A stretch of DNA of 64,000 bases, taken from positions 1,116,001 to 1,180,000 of the forward strand of contig NW_024104129.1 of NCBI RefSeq assembly GCF_003945595.2, read 5' to 3'. Of this stretch, positions 1-12,809 are shown piece after piece. A program made the translations under genes and the position numbers. A model generated the notes under the pieces. The model made no database searches. It was not told the DNA's origin and was given only the letters and a program-made list of their open reading frames with translations. The stretch comes from Pipra filicauda. Its lineage: Eukaryota; Chordata; Aves; Passeriformes; Pipridae. The first letter of the stretch is position 1, and the number at the start of each line of letters is the position of its first letter.

Positions 1-3000
1 CCACCAGAGGCAGGAAAATATTTTGAGATACAGGACTCAGTCAAATGCAGCTTTTTGAGCTGAAGGATCAGCAACAAAGAGACTTGCCCACACCTGCAGT
101 TATGACTATATGTGAAGCAGACTTGGCAGGAGAGTTAAGAGAAAGAACCTGAACTGAATTTCCAGGATCTTTGATGTAGATATTACAAGTACTCGTTTAA
201 AAAGGTCTTCCTTAGGGACCTGAAGCAGCACAGAACTACCAACTCCTAATGACTTGTACAGATCTTAAAAAATACTACCAGGTCCTGATTCTGGTCTCAG
301 AGTCTCCAGACTCTGTACAGTCAGAGATGTCTGCTGCCTTTGAAATCTTATGGATCTCAGCTAAAAAGTTTCTTTTTAGCACTGTTCTCTCAAGCTAAAT
401 TGCTAGTCCTGCTTGGTGGTAACCACATGTATTATGAAAGGCTGCAGGGAGAGCACTGTTTCATGAAGTATGTGGGGAAACAGGTTTTAAATTCATCGAA
501 AGTTGAGCGCCTAACCTTGTAACTTTACCCCTCTGTCTGTGCTTACAAGTTAAGCAGGTTTAACACAGATCAGAGGTATCTAGGATGATAACTGCCTGCA
601 GTAAAAAATACCAAGGCAAACGAAACAAAAAAATCCTCCAAACCCTCAGACAACCCTTCTCTCTCCCAAGCTATTCAGCAGGTTGCTGTGTTTTTCCTGA
701 ACTGATACCCCTGCTTATTAAGAACAGGCTGCTGCTAGTGACATTGCCTTTGGAGTGTGAAATGGAGTGGCATTAAGTTCTGGCTGCTGTGACTCATATT
801 TGTTTGTCCTCATACAGCTCCGATTGCCTGCTGGCATCCTGGATTGCAGGAACATACACATGGCGCATCCATGGAGCAGTGCCTGTTTCCTCAGACAAAG
901 AACTGAACACTGTGTGACAGCAGGTCCACCCCTCTGGAGATGGGAGAGCACAAATCTGTTCTCATGATGAAATCCACAGATGATTTCATGGGAGAGGACA
1001 ATGAAAGGAAACATTTCAGCAACGCCACAGTAAAGTATTGTAGCACTTTTTTTAGAGGAGAGGCTGTGAACAAAAAAAAATGAATATCTGTGTTAGTAAT
1101 TTCTGATGCTGTAGATTTAGGGCAGAACTACAGCTGCTGACCTTTTTGTAATGTTTTGCAATAGCCATACATTTTGATCTTCAAGTTTTTGTTAATGAAA
1201 AGTTATGGAAAAAGTTCTACATTAGAATAATTATAAAAAACCTTTTTGAAGACTTCCTTTGTGAGAGAAATTTGTCTTGGCCCTATTGATCTGAAAGTGT
1301 TGATGCTTTGTTTCATCAAATTATGCTCTCAGTAAAACAGTACAACCACCATGCAGGGCTCTGTGCTTCCTTTCCTGTGCTGCCCACTCATCACCCTGAC
1401 CCATGTAAGCTGCTGTCATACAGCATAAGCTGAATTTCTTGACACGCATCTGACAGATAGGCTTCCATCACTTACAAATGGATGAAGAACAATGAAAATT
1501 TGGACCAACTGAAAACAGGAACATAATTCAAAAATGTATCTTGGTCTCTGTCATTTAAACTTTGGCCATCACACTGGCAGGTGTGGATGAAACAGCAGAG
1601 CAGACTGCTGAGATCTGCACCATTGAATAGCAATATGGAACACCAGGAGCAGGCAGGGGCCTTGTTTTCTGCTGGGTTCAGGGCAGCAGAATTGCTGTTT
1701 TCTGTTGTCTCAAAATACTGGAAGTGTTTAATAAGGGGGGAGGAATGGAGGAATTATTTCCTTTTATGACACTGAATTTATGCAGCTCAAGAGATTGTTC
1801 TGTTGCACTAAAACCAGGAGTTGAAACAGGCTCTCATTTCTGTCTGCAGCAATGGCTCTCCAGTCCCAAATCCAGCTAACCGGAATCTCACTGGGAACTG
1901 GAATTCGCTGTTCCAACATGAGGACTGATTAGATAAAGCTGCTTTTGGTTGCTGTATGAGGCAGATCTCTCTCTTTTTTTCCCCCTCCCCCTTCCAAGCT
2001 GGGCATCCAGAGATCCAAGATCTGTCTTCTTTACAGGTAACATGCTGTTTTGCTCCTGTGCAAGGAAATAACAACCACAACAGCAGGGATTGAGTGATAG
2101 TGTAGCTACTGCCTAAAAATCAGTGATACTGTGTTGTTCAAATTAAAATAGTGATTATTTGGAAATTCCGTTAAATACCGAGCCTATGTGAGCATTGGGC
2201 ATCATTACATTTCTAAAGACTTACTGGAAAATTTAGCAGCATAATTTTCCTGGTACACACTATCTTACAAATCACAATGTGGACAGTTTTTTTTCTGAAC
2301 AAGTTTAGAATTGAAACTCCCAAAGAACACTTCTATTCTGGAAAGTTTTAGGAATTTGTTTTAATGTTTGAATCTTTTACCACTTTCTCAAATGTAGTTG
2401 AAATTTTGGAAAAAATGAGGAGTATGAGCAGACAGCAGACAGACACCTCAATAGGCAGACAGCATGATCACATAAGCACTGTTTTCTTAGGAAACAAAAT
2501 TATATTGGAGCACTAGGACGCTAGTTGTCTGAGATCTCTCATCTATAACTCTGGGGTAAAAGTAATGTTGGCTTCTTGGCTTTTAAAGGTCTGCTTCTAT
2601 CAAGCCTTTGCTTAATAACCTCACTGATCACTAATGGAAAATAGACTATTCAAAAATCTTCTGAAACAAACCAGTATTTTCTGAAAGATGCATTTCTGAA
2701 TTGTTATTAACAACATTACTTGCTCCATTTCATTGGTAGGCCTGTGATACCATCACAAAAATATGGTGGGCTCTTGGCCAAATTTTTCTTCCCTAACTGT
2801 GGAGTAATGGCTTTTTGGCTTCTAATAATCACTCCAAGTTCTCTCACTTTTTGTTTGTATTTTCCTCCTACTCAATATTACTCATACTTGCCCTCAGTTT
2901 TGGGAAATTAGTTGTTTAGAAGAGCTGTGTATGCAGCTGATTAGGTCTGTCCTCTGGTTAATTATCTACTGAATAGAACCAGACCCTGATCTCCACTCCG

Positions 3001-4460
3001 TAGGCAATCACCTACATAAAACAATTAAACTTTGTCTATCTTAACATTAAATAAAAAAAATCATTGTTGAGTACCAGACAATTTATATAGGAAATCATGT
3101 TACACAACTTTCAGAAATTGTAATGCCTGTGCTCCACAGCCTTCACTTCCCAAAAAGAACTTAATTAGTTTTCTATAAATGATAAGAAGATATTTTGGAG
3201 AGTTTTCTGGTGTCGTTCTGTGAGCTGCTGCAGGCCTTCCATGATCACTACCTCCTGAGATAAGTCACCCAGTTCCCAAAACCCAAAAATGTTTTGCCAC
3301 ATCTCCATACTTAATCTCACTGTGTCCTTACAACTTGTAGCCAAATATCTTAAAATTCCAATCATTCGAAATATGCTTACTATAACATACTTTTCCAACT
3401 ACAACACACTTCTGCTCTCCAAGAAATTTCTGTTGGTTTTAGCTTGAACATGTGAACAAAAAAAGTAATTTCTTCATCTTGTTTCTCCCCTACTTAAATA
3501 AATTTGAAAAAAAGAGAGAGTTTGTAATATATTGATTTTATCATCTCTGTTGATAAAACTATTATTATTGCCATCGCTATTAATCAAGTCTTCCATACTA
3601 CTTTATTTTGCCATGGACTAGGGAGATTAGTCTGTATTCCTTATTTATAAGCCTCTACTTATATGATTTTTTTGTGAAAAATTCCCTAAATCCCAATATA
3701 TACTCAACAGTCCACTGCTTTCTCAGTCGTGAAGTATCTCCAGGGAAGTCAGCTGAATCCTGTTTAACATTCTGAAGACTATAATTCACATAATTCCACT
3801 TGGTATCTCTTTATGGAAGAATGTCGCAATTGCTGTAAGAGCTTCCCAAACTTATTGTTGCAGATTTATTTTTACTCCCATGAAATGTTGCAGCATTTAC
3901 TGTCCATGTGACTTCTGCTGATGCCTATTCTAAGAGCCTGAGGTAACAGGGCTTTCAACAGTTTCCGAACTATGTTCACTAGTAACACTAAAACTGATCA
4001 AACTTCATCGGAAAATAAAAAAGACTGATCTCCTCTCCCTAGTACTATTGAGCAGCTATTCCAGAAAATGACTCCTCAGGGAGTTGCCATCTAATTTTTA
4101 GCTGTATTCTTGAGTTTACAGAACTTATTATTCTTCATTCTTCCCAGTATGCAGTGATGAACAACCATACTTCTCTCTTGCAGGACACTGAACACCCTTC
4201 TTAGATGCTGCTTGCTCCATTCCACCAGGATTATTATCACACAGACTTTGTAGCTTTCAGTTCCTTCAGGTAGTTGTTTGGTATCTGTCTCACTGAGTAG
4301 ATGGTAGTGCTGCTGCACGCAAAACAGAGTTGAAAGCATTCTGATTTTCATTTTCTGTTTTTTCACCAGGAAACTTAGTTTCTTATAAATTCCAGTCTGG
4401 TGTTTTCCCCCCAAAACCTTACCTACCTGTATGGTTTTATTAATGTAATAAAATAAAGCA
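1..4460. other. Unassigned AT-rich non-coding sequence
   Basis: I see no gene, RNA gene or recognisable repeat here. Open frames are short, occur on both strands and resemble no family I know. A 30-base pyrimidine run lies at about 1966-1995, and there are short A runs near 1073 and 3050. The stretch is most simply intergenic or intronic. Confidence 0.6.
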
Positions 4461-4464
4461 CGAC

Positions 4465-4638
4465 CCAGCTGCATGGATTTCCAACAACCAAATCCTTTAT
4501 TAGAAGAAAACAGCCCCCTTTAACACCCTCGGGTGACACAATGGGATTCACACTGCCCACGTGTGCCAGAGTGTAGCTTGGAAACCACCAACCCCAGAAT
4601 GCATCACCCAGCGTCACTGGGACACGTTTCCTACATAC
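4465..4638 (-). other. Possible terminal exon / poly(A) site, minus strand
   Basis: Read on the minus strand, a pyrimidine-rich run ending in CAG sits just before 4638. A segment richer in G+C than its surroundings follows, and an AATAAA signal lies near 4475-4480. This is the arrangement of a 3'-terminal exon. One frame stays open through the segment and past the AATAAA; another stops within eight codons, so it could be mostly 3' UTR or non-coding RNA. I do not recognise the product. Splice-like and poly(A)-like signals also arise by chance in AT-rich DNA, so the call is weak. Confidence 0.2.
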
Positions 4639-4699
4639 CTGGATGTGAAAAGGCATTAAAAAACTGCTTGTAGACAACATGAATTTTCCTATGATATGT

Positions 4700-5834
4700 T
4701 GGCCAGATTACATTTGATGCATTGAAAGGAAGAATACATGAAATAGTGTATCTCTCTACATATACAGAAGAAATAAAGGCCCTCTCTTAAACTCTCAAGC
4801 CCAGATATTTGCCAGACTTTATTTAGTTGCAAACTTACAAGAAACGTCGGGTTAAAGCCATTTTCTTGACTGCAATGAGAGATTTGCCACAAAGGAAAAA
4901 ATTTGTATTACCTGGTTTTGAACATCTAAACCCTGGACATTTTTTTCTTGTTAGTTGCGTATGTCACTTATATAAGATAGAAGTGGAAAGAGAACATCCT
5001 GCCTGTCATATATACCTATTTTAAGATACTTTCCAGAAATGTTTCTCTCTCATTTTACTGCACAAAAAGCCTATACAACTAGTTTTAATGAAATTTCTAA
5101 ATTTTATATGTGTCTTAGTTAATTCTCCCTTAAAAGTTTTTAGGCACTGTCATAAATTTTTGACATAGATTTCCTATGATTTCCCTAATTTCCATAGATG
5201 GTATTTCACACTGGTATTTTCTGATGGCAAAACACCACCCACACAGAAAATACAAAAGTCCTGTGCAGCCTGAGAACTGGTTTTGCACTAGGGTTTTGCA
5301 AGGAGGAGGATCCAGACTACCAGCATTAAATGAGCTGAAACCAAGAGGCAAAGATGGTGAGAGAAGAAAGCTGCTCCTTATCAACAGAACATATCAATTA
5401 GTATCTTCCCTCTGGTTCCTAGACCTGGAATCACTGCTTGTTTTGTCCTAACAGCTACTCTTTGAAATAAAAAGGTATTCTTTACATTTAATGACACAGA
5501 CTGTGATACTCATCACTCTTCATGTGACAGTGATTTCATTGGATGTACTTGTGTCATCAGGGTAATAGACTGTATATGAACAGGAATAATGCTCCAGAAT
5601 TCATTGTGAAGCTTCTAAATTCCCTTAATTCTATGTCATTAATTTTTCCCTTGCAAAAGTCTGACAGACCACAGCCTGACAATCTGCTTTCCTTCAGCAA
5701 AGGAGCAGTGACATAGATCAAATAGTTTCTGTAAGTGACTAAGTGAAAAATACGGATTATTCAAAGAAAAGGCATTTTCTTAAATTTGCCAAAATCTTGG
5801 CAATAGCAATTGTGACCATTTCCAGAATCCTTTC
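4700..5834. other. Unassigned AT-rich non-coding sequence
   Basis: No gene or repeat recognised. Short opposing open frames overlap at about 5130-5450 on both strands, which argues for chance rather than coding. Confidence 0.55.
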
Positions 5835-5985
5835 TGTGCATGACCTTAAACAAGTAATTGATTTTTCTAATGTTTTAGATACTCCATGTATATGAGGGGG
5901 ATAATAATATTTTCTTTGAAACATGCTTCAAGCCATACAGATGAAAAACACTAGATAAACAGCAGCTATTAACTTCGTTGTTATT
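5835..5985 (+). repeat. MIR-type SINE relic
   Basis: This resembles the central and 3' part of a MIR-family tRNA-derived SINE in sense orientation. A 'tgaccttaaacaagtaa' segment corresponds to the MIR core phrase around 'tgacc-t-gggcaagt'. It is followed by a diverged 'gggataataata' block near 5896-5910 and a tail resembling the 'gatgaaaagcgctatataa' end near 5940-5960. The copy is strongly diverged, as expected for an element old in amniotes, and is not mobile. Similarity was judged by eye. Confidence 0.65.
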
Positions 5986-6494
5986 AAAACCTTGCTGACA
6001 AGACACAGCTAACACGGCAGTTCCTGCAAGACCTCAAGATAGAGTTTTGTGCCTTTTGCAGACATGATTCTGTACTTGATGCCCTAACTCACTCAACATA
6101 AAAAATAAGCAAGATACTGTAATTGTTCTCTGCTTTACCCGGTCTGACTTTTAATAACAAGATGGCTCCTGGGGACAACAGTTTGCTATATTTTAATAAA
6201 AATTTGGAACAGCTGCATGTTCTGCATTCCAAGCTCTCCTCCTTGTATAGTTTATCTCCAAATCCACCTTAGAGCAAATCTCACTTGTTTACTTCAGTGG
6301 AAGTTTTTCCACTAGGCATGTAAACTCATCCAACCTATCTCTCCCTAGTGTTTATATTTAAAAATACCTAATCCATCTATGCCAGCAAATTCAAGGAAGA
6401 GAATAAGCGTAGGCTATCCAAGGCTAAGCAAACAGAGAAGTCATCAAGGCTTTGGAAAAATTTTTAGTTCATTTTCTTCAGAAGAACAAGAAAA

Positions 6495-6572
6495 ATAAAC
6501 AGAGCAATGATTGAAACCTGGGTTCCTAACTTAGTGTTCCCTATTTTCAACAGGTTACCTCTGGCTCTGCCT
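6495..6572 (-). repeat. Possible MIR-type SINE relic, antisense
   Basis: A short block reading 'attgaaacctgggttccta' matches the antisense of the tRNA-like B-box region of MIR ('gggattcgaacccaggtc'). The rest of the element is not clear. Old and diverged. Confidence 0.4.
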
Positions 6573-6589
6573 AAATGCAATAACTTCCT

Positions 6590-9500
6590 CCCTTAAATCT
6601 GAATGGCAAAAAGACTGGTAGGGCTGTGGCTATCCTGAATCCATGGTAAGAAAATATTTGGACTCCAGGAGAGTGGTGAACTCATTGAAAGGGCAGCTGA
6701 ATATTTTTGTTTCCTGAGAAAATCAAGCTGAAAGTTGCCATAGATCCTCAGTAAATCACCACTACGGTGCTGAAGGCCAAGTTCTTCAAGTGTGTAAAGA
6801 TTTAGCTTCTTCATCTATGTGTTCTATTGGAGAACCTGTGTTTAATCCACTGCACTTCCTTACAATCCACAATGCAACCACAAGCCTCATTTCAACCACC
6901 TAGAGCCCGTGATCCCTACTGTCACACGTCTGTGACAGGCATATGCAATCTCCAAGGAAAAGATTAAATTGCTTTTTCTTTTTCTTTTGTTCTGCTTACC
7001 AATACTGTACTCCTAGAATCTTACTGGCCAGAAGTACTGTGTATTAATACCATTAATAGCATAATGTCTAGTAGGATGCTGTTATGGAAAAATGATGCTG
7101 ATATAATATATTTACATTTCCATCAAAAAAAATAAAATGTATGGATATTTTAAAAATCATTCTCCTATTGGTACTAAGTAGACTGTAAACTTTTAACCGA
7201 TAAATATAAATTGGTTCAGCTTCTGTGCTTAGATGTTGACATGTTAGATTGAAGTGTACCTGCTTTTACAGCTAGTCAGCCTGACTGCTACTTCCCTGAA
7301 GGGAGAAAAGTGACATGAGATCCCAGGATATAACTGAAATATTAGCCAAAGGCTGACAAGTATCTGAACAGTTTGCTGAGGCATGTAGAGATGGCTTCCT
7401 CCCAGGGGAGTAGCTGTGACCTCAGCCCTTGTGTTGTATCTGCATTAGTATAAATCTGGCAATATTCAGGAGAATTAAAAGCCTTCAGGCTTCCTGTGTA
7501 CAACTACCTTGCTGCCCAGTCAAGGAGAAGGCCTCAAAAATAATCATCTTGTGCCCAACCTCCCATGGTGGACACAGTAAGCAAGAAATTAAGTCAAAGT
7601 TCCTACTGATTATTGAAACCTACTGGCAATATCACCTTTTAACCATGTTCAGACTTCAGGATATGTTTGTCACATGTGGTACTCTTGGCTAAGACACAGC
7701 AACATTTGCCTCAGGGTTGTGACAAAGATCTGTGGGCAAAAGTAAACAAAATCAACTGTATTGCTCCAGTCCTTTCTTTCAGGATGTTTCCGGAGTGTGG
7801 TGACAAGTGATGGCTTTTTCCACTTTCCAGAACATTGTTTGCTTATGTCACCAAATGAGAGGTCACAGACAGTAAGAGAAGGAAGACCCTGAACTAATGA
7901 CATAATAATTGTAGATCCTGAACCGAATGCTTTCAGTCATTGGGCACATGGTCATGCCTCACTGTTTGGTCACAAGGACTTTTGTTTAGGTTCAACCCCA
8001 CAACATACACTCACAATTGCTGAAGACATGTGAATGGACAGACAGTTCTGATCAGGTACACCCTGAGCCTAAGAGACTTTAGAAACTAAAGATGATGTCC
8101 AACAAAGATGTGGTTAGAAGATTACTCCTTGGTCATGGCTTCTCACATGTATGGCACAAAACACCCCAGCTATCATTCTGATACGGAATCCTGTCACACT
8201 CAGCTCTATTATTGTAATAACTGGGGAGCACAGGCCTAAAGGGACAATGCACATGATGGCACTCAAGACCTGCTATCATAAGCACTCATGGAAAACAGTA
8301 AAATTATAAAGGCAGCAGCCTTCAACTTCAAACTAGGAGTTAAATAACATCTCTCTTCTTTAATGTGATTCCATGTTCTAATGCTTTTGGGGTTCAACAT
8401 GAACCTTTTGGATTCAATAGGTAAGTTAATTCTGATGGCTAATAATATTTCTCTTTATCATGTTTTTGTCTGAAAGCCTTCACTGGAACCAGATGCCTAG
8501 GAAGGATCTTCTGGCTGTATTCTTATCCTTGGAGTTGTCTGTAGGATTTGGTACCACTGACTTCTGGATAGCTGTCTGTGCCAGGACACGGAGGCAGCTC
8601 CTCAGCTGTTGCAGGCACCATGTCTGATTATCCCATGCATTAAAGGCCCAGACTTAATCTCAAAAAACAGCTAAGATTTCTGCCTGTATTTTGATTGGAA
8701 GGCTGTTTTAAAACATAATTTTTCTGACTGTTCTAATTTCCAGAGCAATTTATTCCTGCACAACTTATACTAGGGTATTGTAGTGCCAGCATTGTTCTTT
8801 AGCTTAAAATAGCTCTTCTGAATCTCTTCTTGCTCCCAAACAACAACTTTGTTTTCTTAGTCTAAACCCCTGTCAGACAAACCCTCTGCTCCCTCATTGC
8901 CCTGGCAGTTCCTTGCTAACTCTGCTCCAGTCGGTGTTTATCGTTCTGGAACACAGATGAACAGAATCATCTCCATCTCTTGCACAACGGAATTAATGCT
9001 TCCTAGCATCTTTTGATGTTTTATTTCTCAATACATTTTAGGAACATATTATTTTCGAGTAGTTACATCAGACTGGCTCAAAAACATCCCCTTTCAAAAC
9101 TCAAAACCTTAGAGGTGAGAGCTTTATTTGTTTGTTTGTTTTGATTGTTTTTGTTTACTCTTTTAATAGGTGGACAACTATCTATCATAATTCAGCATCT
9201 AGCTGATTTTTTTTTTTTTTATATTTCTTTATAACGGCATCATCTAGTATTAAGGAAAGAGAGTTTAAAATATAAATGTAGTGTTCCTGATTGTTTAAGG
9301 CAGTATCTTCCTTGTCTTAATATCTTTTGCTATCTAATAGTTAGGCATCTCAGCTAACTCTCTAGACTTTTTTGTCATCAATGGAGAAAGACAGGAAACT
9401 TTAGCATGTGATTTAACTCATCTTAAAATAGATAACTAAAACAAGAGGGACGTATTGCTCTTTGGAGATTGCCTGTCTCTCCCTGTAGATGATAAAGGGA

Positions 9501-10120
9501 GCCCAGACAACTGTCTCAGATGTTTTGCCTAACTTGTGTGGCTAAAGTAAGAAGAGATGAATATTACCCTAAGTAATTCAGAACAGTGAAAAGTTGTTTC
9601 AAAAGAGATTTAGATTTGCTGGTATCTATATTGTACTGAAAGGCAATAAAATTTCTATTTCTAGCTAACTGGGAAACATTCAACATATTTATCTATTAAC
9701 TGCAACAGATTAGATAAGTACAGGAGTGTTTCAGTAATTTAAATAGGCCCCTTTGAAAAAAAAATGAACTACCTGAATATGTCAAAGGACTTTATGCTTG
9801 CTGAGTTGCTCTCACAACCCTGGAGATCCACAGATACACCACACAGGTATGAATTCTGACCTAGATCCTATGACTATCAATATGTTTATTTACCTGAAAA
9901 GGACTATTCACTCATGAAAAGTTGCTGGTGAATGCAAGTGGTCTCAGGATTTGGGCAATAATTCATTGCAAAGTTACAAATATGTTATGCAGTATTGCCA
10001 TAATACCCTTCCTATTGAGTACATGATATGCTGGATTAGGGTCAAATATTTTAGCAAAGGTCCTTCTATTATTTAATTTCCATTTTAATATTTTATCTTT
10101 TTTTGTCTTGTGAATGAGGT
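6590..10120. other. Unassigned AT-rich non-coding sequence
   Basis: No gene recognised. It contains a short (TTTG)n run at about 9124-9142 and a 14-base T run at about 9207-9220. The T run might be an A tail of an unrecognised minus-strand element, but no body or flanking duplication is apparent. Confidence 0.55.
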
Positions 10121-10124
10121 TGAT

Positions 10125-10212
10125 ACAAGCATTCTTATTATCACTTCCAAGCAGTGTAAGATTAAATCAAAGGGTTTACCTAAAACATGTTAGATGCTGA
10201 TATCATTATCTA
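10125..10212 (-). repeat. Possible MIR-type relic, antisense
   Basis: The order of short phrases ('attcttattatcac', 'gattaaatcaaagggtttacctaaaacat') loosely follows the antisense of the MIR 3' half, from the AT-rich block to the 'cttgcccaaggtcac' core. Divergence is high and this could be coincidence. Confidence 0.25.
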
Positions 10213-10639
10213 TAGACAGTTTTCAGTAAGTTTAAGTAAGATTGACAGTTAAAAGGTGTCCTACTACATTTGTTTTTAGTAGGTAAGAACTTAACAATTT
10301 ATTCCTTTATTGCAAAGAGGTATTTAAAAATTACACCCGCTTTTGTTGTGCTGAGACACACTTTCCATTCACCCACCTGAACATGAAGAAAACATAAAGT
10401 CCATTGAACAATTCAGTTGTTAAATCTGAGATCACCTTTTGTCTTTCACTCAAAGACACCCCAATCCTTCCACAAATAAGTGTAAAAATAAAATTGAGAG
10501 AGCTACTTCCACCTTTCTGTCACAGGAAATCTTGCTAAGACTAATCTGCTTTTTAGAAGGTTTACTTTTAAATAGGATTTCCTCTCACTGCATGTACACA
10601 CACTGAGTCAGGAAGCTCCAGTCTGAGTCAATGCTAAAT

Positions 10640-10960
10640 GCATTTGGTTTTCAACTTGAGTTGGCTTGCAAATGATGGAACCAATGATTCATAATTTCCA
10701 TCCTGACCTTGTTTATTTTGCATTCGCACTGTGGCAGGTGAACTGTTGTGTTCAAAATCACCAAGTTATTTAAGGGGAAACTGATGCCATCCATTAGCCT
10801 GCCAGGTGAAAGACACATTTGCATGCATGAGAACAAGTTATAGGAAGGTGATATGCCACTCAGACATTTCAGAATTCACATTTTTTGCAAGTCTATCATA
10901 ATTTGCATATTCTAGTAATGCTGAACAAGTTAATTGTCATCTATTCTCGTAACAGACCTA
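10640..10960. other. Candidate conserved non-coding element
   Basis: This stretch is mixed in composition, without simple repeats or recognised transposons. It has two octamer-type ATTTGCAT/ATTTGCATA words (near 10815 and 10900) and other A/T homeobox-like words. In vertebrate introns and deserts this texture often marks enhancers. It is an inference from appearance only; cross-species alignment would decide it. Confidence 0.2.
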
Positions 10961-10969
10961 TTATTTCTC

Positions 10970-12460
10970 ATTCATTCACTTTTAATACCTAGTTAAATAA
11001 GCTGATTTTTTTTCCAAGGTAAGTCTCTCTGAGAATGGATTTGCTATGCTGTATGCTATACCTTCAATATAAGAAGTCTAGTTTTAAACCTGAGTATGCA
11101 GAGATGCATTACAGTCTGTTTTGCTGGCATATAAAGTTTCTGAATGGCCTTTACATTTCTATTTATCTTGTCGCCTAGTGTCCAATAGAAAATATGAAGC
11201 AGAATTAAAAAACTTTCATTGTGTTATGGGCCAAATCCTCTGAAGTACTGTTTTCCTGACACTGACACCTGTTCCTCAGAACTTATCAGAACAGATTTCT
11301 TCATTCATTTTATCATTCCAAATTTATACTCTATGAAGTGGTGTAAGAACACAAGGAAAAGATAATTGCAAGTCACCCATTTTGAGAAGAAAGCATGCAG
11401 TTTGAAGCCTATATGGAATGTTTCATGGAATTTCTTGTTGAAACATAAGACTTATGAGTCAAATTCATTCCATGTCTCAGTGAGCAGTTTTGATCACTTA
11501 CCAAACCTTAACAAATAAACAAATATACACCTTTAGGTCACAACATTGCTAGGGTTCTTTGTCCTAAATGGAAAGTTAGTGGAGAAGACTAGGACTGCAC
11601 AACTGTCTAACCTTCCCCTTGATGTGTCAAGAGAGTGCATGGGTCTATAACTTACTGATAAGGACACTCAATATTTTTGAGCGATAACTGAGGGACTATG
11701 GCTCTAGGTCTGTGTGTTTAAACTTGCTCAAAGTGAAAAAGCCTAGAACTTCATATTTTCATTTCCTTTGGTGACACTACTATCCCAAATAAGCCTTTTC
11801 ATCAAAAGAATGCTTAGCAATGTCGATCTGTGCAGTATCATCCAGATTTTCACACTGGCTGGCTCAGGGCACCTCTGTGCTTAACATGTACTGAAGCCAG
11901 TCTACAGTAATGTTTGAGGCCCATGATTAATGAAGGCATGAAAATACACTTAGTCTTATGAATCATTCTTGAGAGGTACTGAGTTTTCACACTATGCCCA
12001 TATATATGTCTATATATAGGATGACTAGCTTCCCCATTTATATCTTAGGCCAGCTGACTCACTATGTTGAGGGCAGGTGTTTGCTTTTTAGCCAATGACC
12101 TATAAAAACTAGGTAATCTGGCTGTAACCCCCACTAGTGTGATTCATTTTATTTAACATTAAACATCTATTGGTCAACTGCCTAAGCCTAAACCTTGCCT
12201 TCCTCTCTGGTCAATAGACAGAAACAGACACTCATTGAAGGTAATTTTTCCCAATAATTTACAGACATTCATTTCAGGATTAGTTACGTTGCCATCTGGT
12301 GTTGCTTCTTATTTCTCAACAGCTAACTTAAGTTTAAATAACTTACCATTAGATGTCTGAGGTTAACTGAGTTGGATCCATCTTAGCTATTTTAGGTCTC
12401 ACCAAGACTGATTTCGCTGCGCCTTGGTCAGGCACATTTAGTCTTGACAACATGAGTGAC
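10970..12460. other. Unassigned AT-rich non-coding sequence
   Basis: Nothing recognisable. A short alternating TATATA segment occurs near 12000-12020. Confidence 0.55.
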
Positions 12461-12469
12461 AGCAAATGG

Positions 12470-12796
12470 ATGGAGGGTCACAGTAATTCTTTATTGGAAA
12501 TATTAAGAAACATGTGAAAAGCAAGCTACAATAAGAAAAACAGAAATGTCTGAAAGAAGTCCTGTGTAAGGACTGTTAATGGTAACATTATTGCTTAGGA
12601 AGTCTCTAGGCATCTGCTATTGGTTGAGTAACTTCTTGTGCAATAGCATGGCCCCCAGAGTCCAACGATGCTTGACAGTGCCCAGCACAAACAAAGCACT
12701 TGCCGTCAGGTGTGCTCTCCCACTTGATGTGCGAGAAGAAAATGTGACTCACTAGAGCTTGGTAGCACACACTTATCAGGGGGTTTTCACTTCTGG
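12470..12796 (-). CDS. Candidate 3'-terminal coding exon of an unidentified gene
   Basis: On the minus strand a T-rich tract leads into a consensus acceptor ending ACAG at 12797-12798. The exon would begin at 12796 in phase 1 and stay open for 63 complete codons to a TAG at 12606-12608. An AATAAA poly(A) signal follows at 12490-12495, about 110 bases after the stop. The predicted C-terminal peptide has a cysteine cluster C-x2-C-x3-C ('KCFVCAGHC', about residues 36-44 of the open frame) and no low complexity. I do not recognise the family. No convincing upstream exon on this strand was found in the window; such exons could lie beyond it or be too short to see. A chance open frame of this length is not rare in 64 kb, so the case rests on the acceptor, frame, stop and poly(A) signal occurring together. 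Confidence 0.3.
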
Positions 12797-12809
12797 CTGT
12801 AGGCATAAT

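Noticed and set aside
4091..4474. A 127-residue minus-strand protein
   Set aside because: No recognisable domain. It begins at the AATAAA-like region of another candidate and looks like a chance frame.
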